A stretch of 64,000 nucleotides of DNA from assembly GCA_018267365.1 (NCBI GenBank), contig JAFDYQ010000004.1, positions 62,001-126,000 of the forward strand, read 5' to 3'. Below the pieces are notes generated by a model. It had not been told where the DNA came from and did not search any database. It was given only the letters and a program-made list of their open reading frames with translations. This DNA is from Bacteroidota bacterium. GTDB lineage: Bacteria > Bacteroidota > Bacteroidia > Chitinophagales > LD1. The position numbers were made by a program, and so were the translations under genes. Below, in pieces: positions 8,506 to 18,261 of this stretch (positions are counted from its first letter, which is position 1; each line of letters begins with the position of its first letter).

Positions 8506-9864
8506 ATGACCACGAAAGAGATCCTCGCCTACGTCAAAAATCATCCATCCGGCAAAGTCAAACTCGCTATAGCAGATATAGATGGCATCCTGCGCGGCAA
8601 GTATGTTTCTACAGAGAAGTTTCTCGGCATAGCTGATAGCAATTTCGGTTTTTGTGATGTGGTCTTCGGCTGGGATGCGGGTGATGTGGCCTACGACAAT
8701 ACCAACTATACCGGCTGGCACACCGGCTACCCTGATGCCAAGGCAACGATAGACCTTTCTACTTTCCGCAAAATACCCTGGGAGAATGATGTGCCTTTTT
8801 TCCTGGGTGAGTTTATAGATCAGAAGAATGATGCACTCTATGTCTGCCCGCGCCAGGTGCTGAAAAAGGTGATAGGCCAGGCGGAGAAAGAAGGTTTTAA
8901 ACCATACTTCTCGCAGGAGTTTGAGTGGTTCAATTTTGAAGAGACACCACAGACGGCTGCAGCCAAAGGTTTCCGTGACCTGCAGCCACTCACACCCGGC
9001 ATGTTTGGCTACTCTATACTGAGGTCTACGCTTCGCACAGATTATTTTACTGCGCTCTTTGATCAGCTCAAAAAATTTGATGTACCTATCGAGGGTCTGC
9101 ATACAGAGACCGGCCCCGGTGTGTATGAGGTAGCGCTGCTCTATGGTGATATACTCACGGCAGCAGATCGCGCGGTGCTGTTCAAGACAGCGGTGAAAGA
9201 GATAGCCTACAAGCATGGGATTCTGGCCACCTTTATGGCAAAAATCAGTGAGAACCTGCCCGGCTGTAGCGGCCACGTACACCAGAGCCTGTGGGATAGC
9301 AAGTCGTCTAAGAACCTCTTTCATAGTGATAAGGACAAATCAGGCATGAGTGATCTGATGAAGAGCTATATAGCAGGTCAGCTCTATTGCCTGCCGCATA
9401 TACTGCCTATGGTAGCGCCGACTATCAACTCGTACAAGCGCCTGGTAGAAGGCGCCTGGGCACCGACTACTGTGACGTGGGCAGTAGACAATCGTACAGT
9501 CGCACTGCGTGCACTGCCAGCCGGCAGCAAGTCTACCCGTCTCGAAACCCGGGTAGTAGGCAGCGATACCAATCCATACCTCGCTATGGCAGCCTGCCTC
9601 GCCGCTGGCCTCTATGGCATCCGCAAGAAACTCAAACTCGAGCAGCCTGCTACTGTGGGCAACGGCTATCGCGACGAGTCAAACGGACGATTCCCTAAAA
9701 ACCTGCATGACGCGACAGTGATGATGCGCGACTCTCCGGTCGCTAAAGAACTTTTCGGTGAGAAATTTGTCCAGCACTTCACGCAGACTCGCGAGTGGGA
9801 GTGGAGGCAGTTTAGCCGCGTGGTGACAGACTGGGAGACGAAGCGGTATTTTGAGATTATATAA
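8506..9864 (+). CDS. Glutamine synthetase-like (GlnA/PuuA-type) ligase
   Basis: A 452-residue member of the short glutamine-synthetase class. The N-terminal beta-grasp part (VKLAIADIDGILRGK) is followed by the catalytic part: EFEWFNFE, LHTETGPGVYEVAL, the SGHVHQSLWD metal/ATP motif, PTINSYKRLVEGAWAP and the RLETRVVGSDTNPYL segment. Canonical GlnA opens differently, and this protein looks more like gamma-glutamyl-amine ligases such as PuuA or the ethanolamine-acting GlnA4 type. Given the ethanolamine-permease-like transporter directly upstream, gamma-glutamylation of ethanolamine or a similar amine is the likeliest role. This is inference from context; a true ammonia-assimilating enzyme is not excluded. 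Confidence 0.82.
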   Translation: MTTKEILAYVKNHPSGKVKLAIADIDGILRGKYVSTEKFLGIADSNFGFCDVVFGWDAGDVAYDNTNYTGWHTGYPDAKATIDLSTFRKIPWENDVPFFLGEFIDQKNDALYVCPRQVLKKVIGQAEKEGFKPYFSQEFEWFNFEETPQTAAAKGFRDLQPLTPGMFGYSILRSTLRTDYFTALFDQLKKFDVPIEGLHTETGPGVYEVALLYGDILTAADRAVLFKTAVKEIAYKHGILATFMAKISENLPGCSGHVHQSLWDSKSSKNLFHSDKDKSGMSDLMKSYIAGQLYCLPHILPMVAPTINSYKRLVEGAWAPTTVTWAVDNRTVALRALPAGSKSTRLETRVVGSDTNPYLAMAACLAAGLYGIRKKLKLEQPATVGNGYRDESNGRFPKNLHDATVMMRDSPVAKELFGEKFVQHFTQTREWEWRQFSRVVTDWETKRYFEII

Positions 9865-9909
9865 GAGACGTGAGACATTAGACTTGAGATATGAGACAAT
9901 ACAAGAGTG

Positions 9910-10353
9910 ATGTATAGAAAGGTATTACGCTTCTATCTCTGGGCTACACTTGGTCTCTGCACGGAGATATTCTTTACTGCTTTCACCGACCTTTTCAATG
10001 CACTATCTGAGCACAAAGCCCCTGACTGGAGCCTGACAGGCCACACGTATGTCTGGATGATATTCATCTATGGTGCAGGATCTGTCATCTTTCCTTTCGG
10101 GCACAAGCATCTCAGAGGCTATCATCTGCTACTGCGGATTTTTATCGTGGCCATCGGCATTTTTGTTATTGAGTTTACCAGTGGTTTTATATTGGATAAA
10201 ATACTGGGGCGTTGTCCGTGGGAGTACTCTGGTCCTTTCAGTATCCTGGGCTACATAAGGCTCGACTATCTGCCTGCGTGGATGATCTTTGCCTACATGA
10301 TAGAGCGGGCAGATGAGATCTTTGACCGGATGGCAGGCACATTTGAGGGATAA
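9910..10353 (+). CDS. Putative ABC transporter type IV (CmpB-like) membrane protein
   Basis: A 147-residue protein with four predicted membrane segments. The ILDKILGRCPWEYSG and GYIRLDYLPAWMIFAYMIE segments match the family annotated as putative ABC-transporter type IV (ABC_trans_CmpB), found alone without an obvious ATPase. A GTG lies one codon before the chosen ATG. No partner ATP-binding protein lies nearby, so transport function is doubtful, and the family name should be read as a label only. The short gap to the preceding ligase gene holds a GAGAC-rich low-complexity stretch. Confidence 0.7.
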   Translation: MYRKVLRFYLWATLGLCTEIFFTAFTDLFNALSEHKAPDWSLTGHTYVWMIFIYGAGSVIFPFGHKHLRGYHLLLRIFIVAIGIFVIEFTSGFILDKILGRCPWEYSGPFSILGYIRLDYLPAWMIFAYMIERADEIFDRMAGTFEG

Positions 10354-10354
10354 C

Positions 10355-11794
10355 TCACACGCCCAGTTCTTCAAACTTCTCCCAGAGCCAGCCGGCATCT
10401 GCTATCTGAGTAGTCTTTTCAAATTCTTTTTTGAGCGCTTCCAGTTCCTTCTTATCCCGCACATCGGCACGGGATAGGTCATTGATAAAGTTGAGCAGGT
10501 TGATATAGTTGCGGCGGTGCGTATCTGAGATGGTGCGCTTGCGCCGCAGCAGCGCGCGAAAGCTGGATATCAGGGCGTGCAGCGCGGTGTATTCGTCCAT
10601 CTCATAGTATGTCTTGATAAGGAGCGTCTTAGAGTCCAGCAGGTAGAAAACGTCATCATACTCCACCTTCTGTAGCAGCTTGAGCACATCGTCATAGCGA
10701 CGGATATAAAAATAGAATTTTGCCAGATTGAAAGTGTAGGCGTTGCTGCGGTTTTGCTTAGGTAGTTTGTCACGATAGTCCTTGATGAATTTCTCTGTCC
10801 ACGTCTGCTCTTTGAGGCGAAGGCCGAGCGTGACGAGGTTCTTGTAGTCCCAGGGGGAAAGTTCGTTTTTATCAAAGAGTATGTCCTTTTGCAAGGCGAT
10901 ATTATAAAGATCAAACACCTCGCGAAGGTAATCCAGTTTGCCGCGGTTGATCTGTTTCACACAGAAGTTGATGCTGAAGATATACGCATCCCGCTCAGTA
11001 GCGTGGGGCATATCCGTAGCCCTGTGTAGTAGATCTTTGAGCTGCTGATAGTGCGGCTCGCCGTCTGTATCACGCAGCATGTGATAGACCGCACGATAGG
11101 CAGCTATGGCAGCTATGGCAGCGAACTTCTCTTCCTTAGTTTTTTCCAGTACGGCATCTATCATGTCTACCTGCTGGTCTGTGTGGAGCACATTGCGGTA
11201 GTGCTCTACAGCGCAGGCATAGCGGAGGGTATTGATAAAGTAAAAGGCATCTAGATTGTATAGCACGCTGGCGAGGTTCTTTTCATTGGTGCGCTCCTTG
11301 CGCAGCTCGATAGATTGATTGAGCTCCACCTCCAGGAGAAACTCATTGTAGTAGAAAGCTGCGTCCTTGTTTTTATCTCTTGACTGGATGGTTTTAGCGA
11401 GGGAGTAGTTGACATCAAAGTTACGCGTGAGCCCTTTTGTATTGATGGTGTGCAGGGTGTCTGCGAGGCGGTGGGCTTGATCATTTTTATACTTCTCGTA
11501 GGCCAGGAAGTCTTCTGTGAGCTTGAGCAAATCTGAGATAGCTCGGCGCATTTTGACGTCGTCATACTTGCCTTTGAATAGAGACGTATAGAGGACGGCT
11601 TTATTGGGATAGAGGCCGCCATTCGTGATAGTACGGGATAGGACTGTCAGCAGTTTAATTGGCTTCTCATCTGCATTGAAGTAGGGGGCACTCACGAACT
11701 GCTCCAGCCGTTTCAGCTCGGTACGCGAGAGGTTTTCCAGTACTGCTACGAGTTTAGTATCTTGTATCTGGAGTTGTTTTTCGACTGGGAGCAT
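10355..11794 (-). CDS. Conserved Bacteroidota hypothetical protein, all-helical
   Basis: A 479-residue soluble protein with no signal peptide. The N-terminal motif LSRTELKRLEQFVSAPYFN is typical of a widespread Bacteroidota family of unknown function. The rest is predicted helical with TPR-like periodicity (for example FNLAKFYFYIRRYDDVLKLL) and a C-terminal LxxLKKEFEKT helix. The ATG at 11794 was chosen; the longer frame would need a TTG eleven codons upstream. It is convergent with the CmpB-like gene and divergent from the large T9SS protein. No catalytic motif was found and no function is proposed. Confidence 0.7.
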   Translation of the reverse strand: MLPVEKQLQIQDTKLVAVLENLSRTELKRLEQFVSAPYFNADEKPIKLLTVLSRTITNGGLYPNKAVLYTSLFKGKYDDVKMRRAISDLLKLTEDFLAYEKYKNDQAHRLADTLHTINTKGLTRNFDVNYSLAKTIQSRDKNKDAAFYYNEFLLEVELNQSIELRKERTNEKNLASVLYNLDAFYFINTLRYACAVEHYRNVLHTDQQVDMIDAVLEKTKEEKFAAIAAIAAYRAVYHMLRDTDGEPHYQQLKDLLHRATDMPHATERDAYIFSINFCVKQINRGKLDYLREVFDLYNIALQKDILFDKNELSPWDYKNLVTLGLRLKEQTWTEKFIKDYRDKLPKQNRSNAYTFNLAKFYFYIRRYDDVLKLLQKVEYDDVFYLLDSKTLLIKTYYEMDEYTALHALISSFRALLRRKRTISDTHRRNYINLLNFINDLSRADVRDKKELEALKKEFEKTTQIADAGWLWEKFEELGV

Positions 11795-11895
11795 GATTTT
11801 TAGTCTTTGTACAATATGTTTTAGCAATTATTGAAAATCAATAAAATATATAAAATAGAATCAATTTTATATGGTACAATATACAAATAATGTAC

Positions 11896-11926
11896 TTGTT
11901 TCGAGGTTTGATGGTTTGTTCTTTTG
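11896..11926 (+). promoter_or_regulatory. Candidate Bacteroidota promoter for the large T9SS surface protein
   Basis: A CTTG element ends at 11898 and is followed after 20 bases by TTCTTTTG (11919-11926), one mismatch from the Bacteroidota -7 consensus TAnnTTTG. The spacing fits the -33/-7 arrangement known for the phylum, and it would start transcription about 15-20 bases before the ATG at 11948. Confidence 0.35.
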
Positions 11927-11947
11927 TACCATCAAATAATCTCGAAA

Positions 11948-14900
11948 ATGAAAAATACTTTAGCTATGAAAAGGATCCGAATACTAATTTTCTTATTAGC
12001 AAATTTTTGTACCGGGTCTCTTTTCGCCCAATATGTACCGATTGATCCGAGTTTTGCTAATGCTCTAATACTGCATGGTTATAGCAGCTGCGTGCACGGA
12101 AGCACGATAGATACGACAGACCCGGTCGTGAATACCACCACAACTTTAATCGTAAGTGATCCCGCATTAACAGATGTTACTGGTGTAGAATATTTTAGGC
12201 ATCTGGAGGTTTTTGACTGTACAGAAAGTAGCGTTACTTTCTTGCCAACTTTACCGGAAAGCCTGCAAACTCTATATGCCCGCAATAACCAGATTAGCAG
12301 TATCACGAGTTGGCCAACCAATTTATCTTCCATATCGGTCGAGTTTAATCAATTGACCAGCTTGCCCGCATTCCCTCCTAGCGTCACGGGTATAGGATGC
12401 AGTCATAATCAGTTGACCAGTCTCCCGGCTTTGCCATACTACTTAGGGGGGTTAGATTGCAGTTACAATCAACTGACCTCCATCCCGTCATTTACTACTG
12501 CCATGGGTCAATTATATTGTAACAATAATAATCTTCAGAGTTTACCGGAGATTACGGATTACGGAGGTTTGACGGGTTTGACTATAGCATGTGATAGCAA
12601 TCCACAACTAATGTGTCTACCTCATTTGCCATATGACATAAGTATAACTTACACAGGCACGGGGATCACTTGTGTACCCAATTATCCTTCCGCTGGATTT
12701 AGCACGCCAGATCTTCATACATTGCCTCAATGTACTACTGGCAACGCCAACGGCTGCTATGTATATCTGAATGGAGGCCCGGATCAGTCTACATGTATAG
12801 GGCAAAGCATTACTACTGCAGCAGCAGATAGCGGCACCTGGACAGCTCTCGGTTCTAATCCCAGTGTAGTGACTATTACTCAGCCATCAGCGCCTACTAC
12901 TAGTATCGGTCCTTTTCCCATCAGTGGTACTTATGGATTTGTATGGACTACAGCAGTGGGGAGTATCACAATGACCGTGACAGTATATCCTGCACCTGTA
13001 GCAGAGGCGGGACCGGATGTAACTTTATGCCGGCCGGGTACATTGACTCTTGGGGGAGCTCCCACAGCCAGTGGAGGGTCCGGCACATTTCAGTATAGGT
13101 GGTGGCCGCTTTATCTAGGTATATCCTCATTGTACGTACCTAATCCTACAGTACACTCTGCCGCTGGCGTAAGCCAGGTATTTGAAATCAGAGTGACGGA
13201 TAGCTTATCAGGGTGTGTAAGCATAGATACGATGCTATTGACTACTGCACCGCAGATAGCCGTCATAATAGATGCGTCAGCAGATACTATACTGTCAGGC
13301 CAGACTACGATGTTGACAGCGCGGTCACTACTGGCAGGAGGCTCTTATCTCTGGTCTCCTACTGGCAGCCTTTCTCCTGTATCGGGGATTTCGGATACTG
13401 AGTACGCGTCACCTACCGTCAGTCAGACATACTCTGTGATTTATGCAGTAAACGGTTGTGAAGACACTGCCTACAAGAATATAGTGGTACTACCTTCCGT
13501 TTCTGCGGGTCCCGATCGATCTACCTGTATGGGCCAGCAAATTATTACGGCTGCTGCCGGTATCGGGACATGGGCTGCACAAAACGGTAATCCTGGAACC
13601 TGTACTATAGCTAATCCTCTAAGCGCTTTTACGGCCATAGTCAATTTTTCTTCACCAGGTATTTATAAATTTGTCTGGGCAGGTACTAATAATAGTGACA
13701 CCATGCAGGTGATGGTAAATGGTAATCCATCTGTCACCGTCACCACTACAGATGCTCAATGCTATGGACAAAATACAGGCAGTATCTGCGCCAGCGTAAG
13801 TGGAGGCAATGCGCCATATACTTATCAATGGACTAACTCGCCCCCGCTCACTGCATCATGCGTGAATAATATTGTGGCGGGCGCCTATGGAGTCACCGTC
13901 ACCTCCGGAGACGGATGTACAGCGAGCGCCGGTGGCACTGTATCGCAGCCGGCCAGCTCTTTCGCTGTCAGTGTGACTCATACAGATATACTCTGCTACG
14001 GTAATTCTACCGGTACTATAACCCTGACCGGATCCGGCGGTACTTATCCCTATAGTACTGCGGCTTGGTCGGATGGAGATACGGGCATAGTCCGCACCGG
14101 CATGGCTGCTGGCACTTATACTTACACTATAGCAGATGCCAACGGCTGCCAGCAGACAGGGCCGGTGACAGTAGTGCAGCCGGCTTCAGCCTTTACAGTG
14201 ATAGCCTCACACACCAATGCTGGCTGTACTGGTGCCACAGGTACTATCACGCTCATCGAGAGCGGCGGCACCACTCCATATAGTGCCGTGACCTGGTCAG
14301 GCGGGCTGAGTGGTACAAATCCGGTTAATGTCCCTGCAGGCACTTATACATATAGCGTCACAGATGCGAACAACTGCCTGGCCACAGGATCAGTGATCGT
14401 ATCGGCATCCGGACTGGCTATAGCAGACTCCGTTTTCAATGTAACCTGCAATGGAGCGGCAGACGGGCGTATAGCGGCGCTGGCATACGGTGGGACGGCA
14501 CCCTACCACTATCTATGGACCAGTGGAGATACTACATACGACCAAGCCCATCTGGTACCGGGTAGCTACCAGGTGACTGCTACAGATGCTGGTGGTTGTT
14601 CTGTGACATTCACAGGCTATATTACAGAGCCTGTTGTTTTGTCTATATCAGTGCTGAGTGTGACTAATGTGAGCTGTCACGCCGGGATAGATGGCAGTGC
14701 CTGTGTATCGGCAGTAGGAGGCACGCCCGGCTACCACTATATGTGGTCTCCTATGGCGCAAACTACCAGCTGTGCTGCGATGCTATCTGCCGGTTCTAAT
14801 TCAGTCAGTGTTTATGACGCTAATGGCTGTACAGCCACTACCTCTCTGAGCATTCAGGAACCTACACAGATCACCATTGTCCCTACAATCACCAGCCCTA

Positions 14901-16123
14901 CCTGCGGCGCCAGCAATGGGAGCATATGCACCAATGTCACGGGAGGTGCATCTGGTAGTTATACTTATGTCTGGTCTACAGGATCGAGTATGACGGGATG
15001 CCTCCTGGGTATCGCTGCTGGGGGCTATGCATTATCAGTCACGGATGTGGACGGCTGTACCGCTACGCTGATAGATACGCTGACAGACAACGGTACTACC
15101 TGCGTCTGGCCCGGAGATGCAGACAATAATCTGCTGGTAGACAACAATGACCTCCTGCCCATCGGCCTCGGCTATGACAGTGCGGGACCTGCACGTGCGG
15201 TGACATCGATAGTCTGGCAAGGAAATCAGGCCACAGACTGGGCGCAGTCATTCAGCAGCTATACCCCAGCGGTGAACTATAAGTATGCAGACTGCAATGG
15301 CGATGGTACGATCAATGCTACGGATACTGCAGCTATCACGCAAAACTTTGCATTGACACATAGCAAGACTATCACACAGAAGCCATGGCGCACGGGAGAC
15401 CCTGCCCTATATCCGCTGCTGAGCAAGGATACAGTGACCAATGGCGATACACTCACGGTAGATATCCATCTGGGAGATGTATCTCTGACGGCCAATAATG
15501 TATACGGTATAGCCTATACTATCAACTATAACCCGATCGTACTGGATACGACTAAGACTACTTTTGCTTATGGCGCGTCTTGGTTGGGCGGTACATCAGA
15601 GCTGCTATCCATCAGCAGGGACATCCCTGCGCAGGGCATGATCAAGACAGCTGTGACGCGCATAGATCATACTACACGCTCAGGCTCCGGTATCATAGCG
15701 CACCTGCGCGCCATAGTGACCACAGACAATATAGATGGCAAGGACCTCTCTTACTACCCTGTGCACATCTTCATTTCAGATGTCCGGGCGGTAGATCAGC
15801 TAGGTAATGTGATACAGATCAATGAAGGAACCGACTCCAGCGAGGTAGGCTACACTCCTCTGGGCATACCGGACATGACCACTGGCAGTCTCTCGGTATA
15901 TCCTAATCCGGCTCATGACAAACTGTATTTCACATCGTCTCATACTGCACTGCAGTCAGCAGAATTGATCAATACACTCGGAGAGATAGTAGCTACCTAT
16001 AGCTGGTCTGATGCGCGCGGTGAGCGCACGGCAGATGTGAGCGGCCTGAGCAGCGGTATCTACTATATCCGCCTGAACACTACCACTGCTCTCGCAGTGA
16101 GAAAGATAACCATCACACACTGA
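11948..16123 (+). CDS. Large T9SS surface protein with LRR, SprB-like repeats, dockerin-like and cohesin-like modules
   Basis: A 1391-residue secreted protein. A signal peptide (ILIFLLANFCTGSLFAQ) is followed by a leucine-rich repeat block at about 80-225 (repeated NQLTSLPA units) and PKD-like segments. About six SprB-type repeats lie at roughly 590-1050, each with a conserved C(Y/N)G start and a DANGC end. A dockerin-like pair of DxDxNxxxDxxD calcium loops (DADNNLLVDNND, then DCNGDGTINATD) lies at about 1055-1125. A cohesin-like beta-sandwich at about 1150-1270 precedes a T9SS type A sorting tail (SVYPNPAHDKLYF to KITITH). It is therefore exported across the outer membrane and probably attached to the cell surface as an adhesin-like protein. 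A terminator follows. The start was chosen at the Met preceding the Lys-rich n-region. Confidence 0.85.
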   Translation: MKNTLAMKRIRILIFLLANFCTGSLFAQYVPIDPSFANALILHGYSSCVHGSTIDTTDPVVNTTTTLIVSDPALTDVTGVEYFRHLEVFDCTESSVTFLPTLPESLQTLYARNNQISSITSWPTNLSSISVEFNQLTSLPAFPPSVTGIGCSHNQLTSLPALPYYLGGLDCSYNQLTSIPSFTTAMGQLYCNNNNLQSLPEITDYGGLTGLTIACDSNPQLMCLPHLPYDISITYTGTGITCVPNYPSAGFSTPDLHTLPQCTTGNANGCYVYLNGGPDQSTCIGQSITTAAADSGTWTALGSNPSVVTITQPSAPTTSIGPFPISGTYGFVWTTAVGSITMTVTVYPAPVAEAGPDVTLCRPGTLTLGGAPTASGGSGTFQYRWWPLYLGISSLYVPNPTVHSAAGVSQVFEIRVTDSLSGCVSIDTMLLTTAPQIAVIIDASADTILSGQTTMLTARSLLAGGSYLWSPTGSLSPVSGISDTEYASPTVSQTYSVIYAVNGCEDTAYKNIVVLPSVSAGPDRSTCMGQQIITAAAGIGTWAAQNGNPGTCTIANPLSAFTAIVNFSSPGIYKFVWAGTNNSDTMQVMVNGNPSVTVTTTDAQCYGQNTGSICASVSGGNAPYTYQWTNSPPLTASCVNNIVAGAYGVTVTSGDGCTASAGGTVSQPASSFAVSVTHTDILCYGNSTGTITLTGSGGTYPYSTAAWSDGDTGIVRTGMAAGTYTYTIADANGCQQTGPVTVVQPASAFTVIASHTNAGCTGATGTITLIESGGTTPYSAVTWSGGLSGTNPVNVPAGTYTYSVTDANNCLATGSVIVSASGLAIADSVFNVTCNGAADGRIAALAYGGTAPYHYLWTSGDTTYDQAHLVPGSYQVTATDAGGCSVTFTGYITEPVVLSISVLSVTNVSCHAGIDGSACVSAVGGTPGYHYMWSPMAQTTSCAAMLSAGSNSVSVYDANGCTATTSLSIQEPTQITIVPTITSPTCGASNGSICTNVTGGASGSYTYVWSTGSSMTGCLLGIAAGGYALSVTDVDGCTATLIDTLTDNGTTCVWPGDADNNLLVDNNDLLPIGLGYDSAGPARAVTSIVWQGNQATDWAQSFSSYTPAVNYKYADCNGDGTINATDTAAITQNFALTHSKTITQKPWRTGDPALYPLLSKDTVTNGDTLTVDIHLGDVSLTANNVYGIAYTINYNPIVLDTTKTTFAYGASWLGGTSELLSISRDIPAQGMIKTAVTRIDHTTRSGSGIIAHLRAIVTTDNIDGKDLSYYPVHIFISDVRAVDQLGNVIQINEGTDSSEVGYTPLGIPDMTTGSLSVYPNPAHDKLYFTSSHTALQSAELINTLGEIVATYSWSDARGERTADVSGLSSGIYYIRLNTTTALAVRKITITH

Positions 16124-16146
16124 TAGTATCTCTGAGATACATGACG

Positions 16147-16173
16147 AAAGCGGTCCTCGTGACCGCTTTTTTT
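16147..16173 (+). terminator. Rho-independent terminator after the T9SS surface protein
   Basis: The arms AAAGCGGTC and GACCGCTTT around a CTCGT loop form a perfect nine-pair stem that runs directly into a T tract. It lies 24 bases after the stop at 16123 and before pyrH, so pyrH starts its own transcript. Confidence 0.9.
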
Positions 16174-16204
16174 ATTCATGGCAATCGTGTATTTTCACGC
16201 CGCT

Positions 16205-16909
16205 ATGCAATATAAACGGATACTCCTCAAGCTCAGCGGTGAATCTCTGATGGGCTCCCAGCAATACGGTATAGATACGAAAGTGGTAATGCAGTACGCT
16301 GGGGAGATCAAATCTCTGGTAGAGAAGGGCGTGGAGGTAGCTATCGTGATAGGCGGCGGCAATATCTACCGCGGCATACAGGCTACCGCTACTGGTATAG
16401 ACCGCGTGCAGGGTGACTATATGGGCATGCTGGCCACGGTGATCAATAGCATGGCACTGCAGAGCGCACTGGAGAAGGAAGGCGTACACACCCGCCTGCT
16501 CACAGCACTCGAGATACGTCAGGTAGCAGAGCCGTTTATCAAGCGCCGTGCGGTGCGCCACCTGGAGAAGGGACGAGTAGTGATTTTTGGTGCAGGCACC
16601 GGCAATCCGTATTTCACTACTGATACAGCAGCAGCGCTCCGCGCCACGGAGGTGGAGGCCGACGTGATACTGAAGGGCACGCGTGTAGACGGTATCTATG
16701 ATAGTGACCCTGAGAAGAATCCTACCGCGACGAAATATACTACGCTGACCTATGCAGAGGCTATCAGCCAAAAGTTGAACGTGATGGATATGACGGCCTT
16801 TACGCTGTGCCAGGAGAATAATATACCGATCATCGTTTTTGATATGAATACGGAAGGCAACCTGATGAGAGTAGTAAACGGTGATGGTATAGGCACCCTC
16901 GTAAAATAA
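16205..16909 (+). CDS. pyrH: UMP kinase
   Basis: The 234-residue amino-acid-kinase-fold enzyme phosphorylates UMP to UDP in pyrimidine nucleotide synthesis. Seen are [15 protein letters not shown] at the N-terminus, [13 protein letters not shown] (phosphate loop), the [15 protein letters not shown] helix, and [17 protein letters not shown] with [16 protein letters not shown] in the nucleotide-binding part. The ATG at 16205 gives the usual family start; an in-frame ATG at 16178 sits at the terminator's foot and is unlikely. It is followed by frr after 31 bases, a widely conserved pair. Confidence 0.95.
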   Translation: MQYKRILLKLSGESLMGSQQYGIDTKVVMQYAGEIKSLVEKGVEVAIVIGGGNIYRGIQATATGIDRVQGDYMGMLATVINSMALQSALEKEGVHTRLLTALEIRQVAEPFIKRRAVRHLEKGRVVIFGAGTGNPYFTTDTAAALRATEVEADVILKGTRVDGIYDSDPEKNPTATKYTTLTYAEAISQKLNVMDMTAFTLCQENNIPIIVFDMNTEGNLMRVVNGDGIGTLVK

Positions 16910-16940
16910 TAACCACAGAATCCCATAAAAAGCAATAGCT

Positions 16941-17507
16941 ATGACAGATGCAGATGTAAAGAACCTACTCAGCGATGTAAAATCTCAGATGCACAAAGCA
17001 CTGGAGCACTATGAGTATGAACTGAGCAAGATACGCGCCGGCAAAGCCAGCCCGATGATACTGGACGGTGTGAATGCAGACGCATACGGAGCCATGACAC
17101 CTATCAACCAGCTGGCCAATATTACTACGCCTGATGCACGTACTATCAGCATACAGCCGTGGGATAGCTCTGTACTGGCGCCGATAGAGAAGGCCATCCT
17201 GATGGCTAATATCGGCCTCACACCGCAAAACGATGGCAAGGTGATCCGCCTCAATATCCCGCCACTCACTGAGGAGCGGCGCAAAGACCTGGTCAAGCAA
17301 GTGAAAAATGAGGCAGAAGAGTGCCGCATATCACTACGCAGCTGCCGCCGTGAGGCTAATGAGAAGGTGAAGAAAATGCTGAAGGATGGCCTGCCTGAAG
17401 ATAGCGCCAAAGACGCTGAGACACAGATCCAGAATATCCTGAATGACTACTCCGCCCGTGTGGACAAGCACATAGAGGTAAAGGAGAAGGAGATCATGAC
17501 CGTCTAG
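16941..17507 (+). CDS. frr: Ribosome recycling factor
   Basis: A 188-residue RRF that, with EF-G, splits post-termination ribosomes. Motifs: LSKIRAGKASPMILDGV in the first helix, LANITTPDARTISIQPWD, IGLTPQNDGKVIRLNIPPLTEERR and the C-terminal helical LRSCRREANEKVKKMLKDG. Length and order are normal for the family. It follows pyrH, and its stop codon overlaps the stop of the convergent downstream gene by four bases, leaving no room for a terminator between them. Confidence 0.95.
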   Translation: MTDADVKNLLSDVKSQMHKALEHYEYELSKIRAGKASPMILDGVNADAYGAMTPINQLANITTPDARTISIQPWDSSVLAPIEKAILMANIGLTPQNDGKVIRLNIPPLTEERRKDLVKQVKNEAEECRISLRSCRREANEKVKKMLKDGLPEDSAKDAETQIQNILNDYSARVDKHIEVKEKEIMTV

Positions 17508-18217
17508 GCTGTCGTCACGTATTTCACAAACACCCGCTTGGCTATGGGCAGCATGGTCTCTGCCAGCGGAAAGGACTCCCTGAATTCTAATGCATAGGTA
17601 GCAGGTGCGGGCAGCTCCTTCATCTGCTGTGTCAGCCTGTATTTGATATCCTCATACGTATTGGACACAGTCATCTCATACCGGTCTATCAGGCGCGTGT
17701 GTATGCCGCGCAGGCGCGACATGGCATTTTCAAAGATCGTGATATTGTAATAGTACACATTGATCATACGCTGTAGGTAGTCCGAGAGCATCAGATAGCC
17801 CTCATCATGCTGCAGGGGCTGTATACCTATAGGTATGATGCTGATCTTGTCCTCCACCTCTTCATATATTTCCTGCCCGGCAGAGACCTTGCTACGTATC
17901 TCCGGTATGGCAAAGTCTATGATCTCCTCCAGGTCGCGCATGGTAGCATCATCCATCACCAGGTCGCGGTATTCAAATTTTAGTTGCTTCAGGTCTACGT
18001 TGCTGATTTCTTTTGGGAAGCTATTGATCATCACCTTTTTCTGCTCCCGTACCAGCTGGAGCTGGCGGTAGTGCTCTATCAGCTCTGCCAGAGAGGGATA
18101 GAGTTTCTTAGCTGCAAATTCTTTGTCTACATGCTGGAGGTAGGCCAGCAGGATGTACCTTTTGTACTCGGGGTCTATGAGGCCGTCTGTGAGCCAGTCT
18201 TGTGGTAGTGTAGCCAT
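17504..18217 (-). CDS. Conserved Bacteroidota hypothetical protein
   Basis: About 237 residues, soluble, mixed helical. The N-terminal WLTDGLIDPEYKRYILLAYLQ segment followed by a charged helix is a pattern seen in Bacteroidota proteins of unknown function. It has no signal peptide and no recognised catalytic motif. The Met at 18217 was chosen because the conserved part begins right after it; the frame is open up to 18286, which would cross a perfect hairpin at 18262-18290. It is divergent from the ferredoxin-like gene and overlaps the stop of frr. Confidence 0.65.
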   Translation of the reverse strand: MATLPQDWLTDGLIDPEYKRYILLAYLQHVDKEFAAKKLYPSLAELIEHYRQLQLVREQKKVMINSFPKEISNVDLKQLKFEYRDLVMDDATMRDLEEIIDFAIPEIRSKVSAGQEIYEEVEDKISIIPIGIQPLQHDEGYLMLSDYLQRMINVYYYNITIFENAMSRLRGIHTRLIDRYEMTVSNTYEDIKYRLTQQMKELPAPATYALEFRESFPLAETMLPIAKRVFVKYVTTA

Positions 18218-18261
18218 AGCGCAAACTGTCTTATATACTAGATAACGAAGGACCATGCCAG

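Noticed and set aside
8497..9324. 275-residue minus-strand frame opposite the glutamine-synthetase-like gene
   Set aside because: The plus strand has clear family motifs throughout; the antisense frame shows no recognisable domain or start context.
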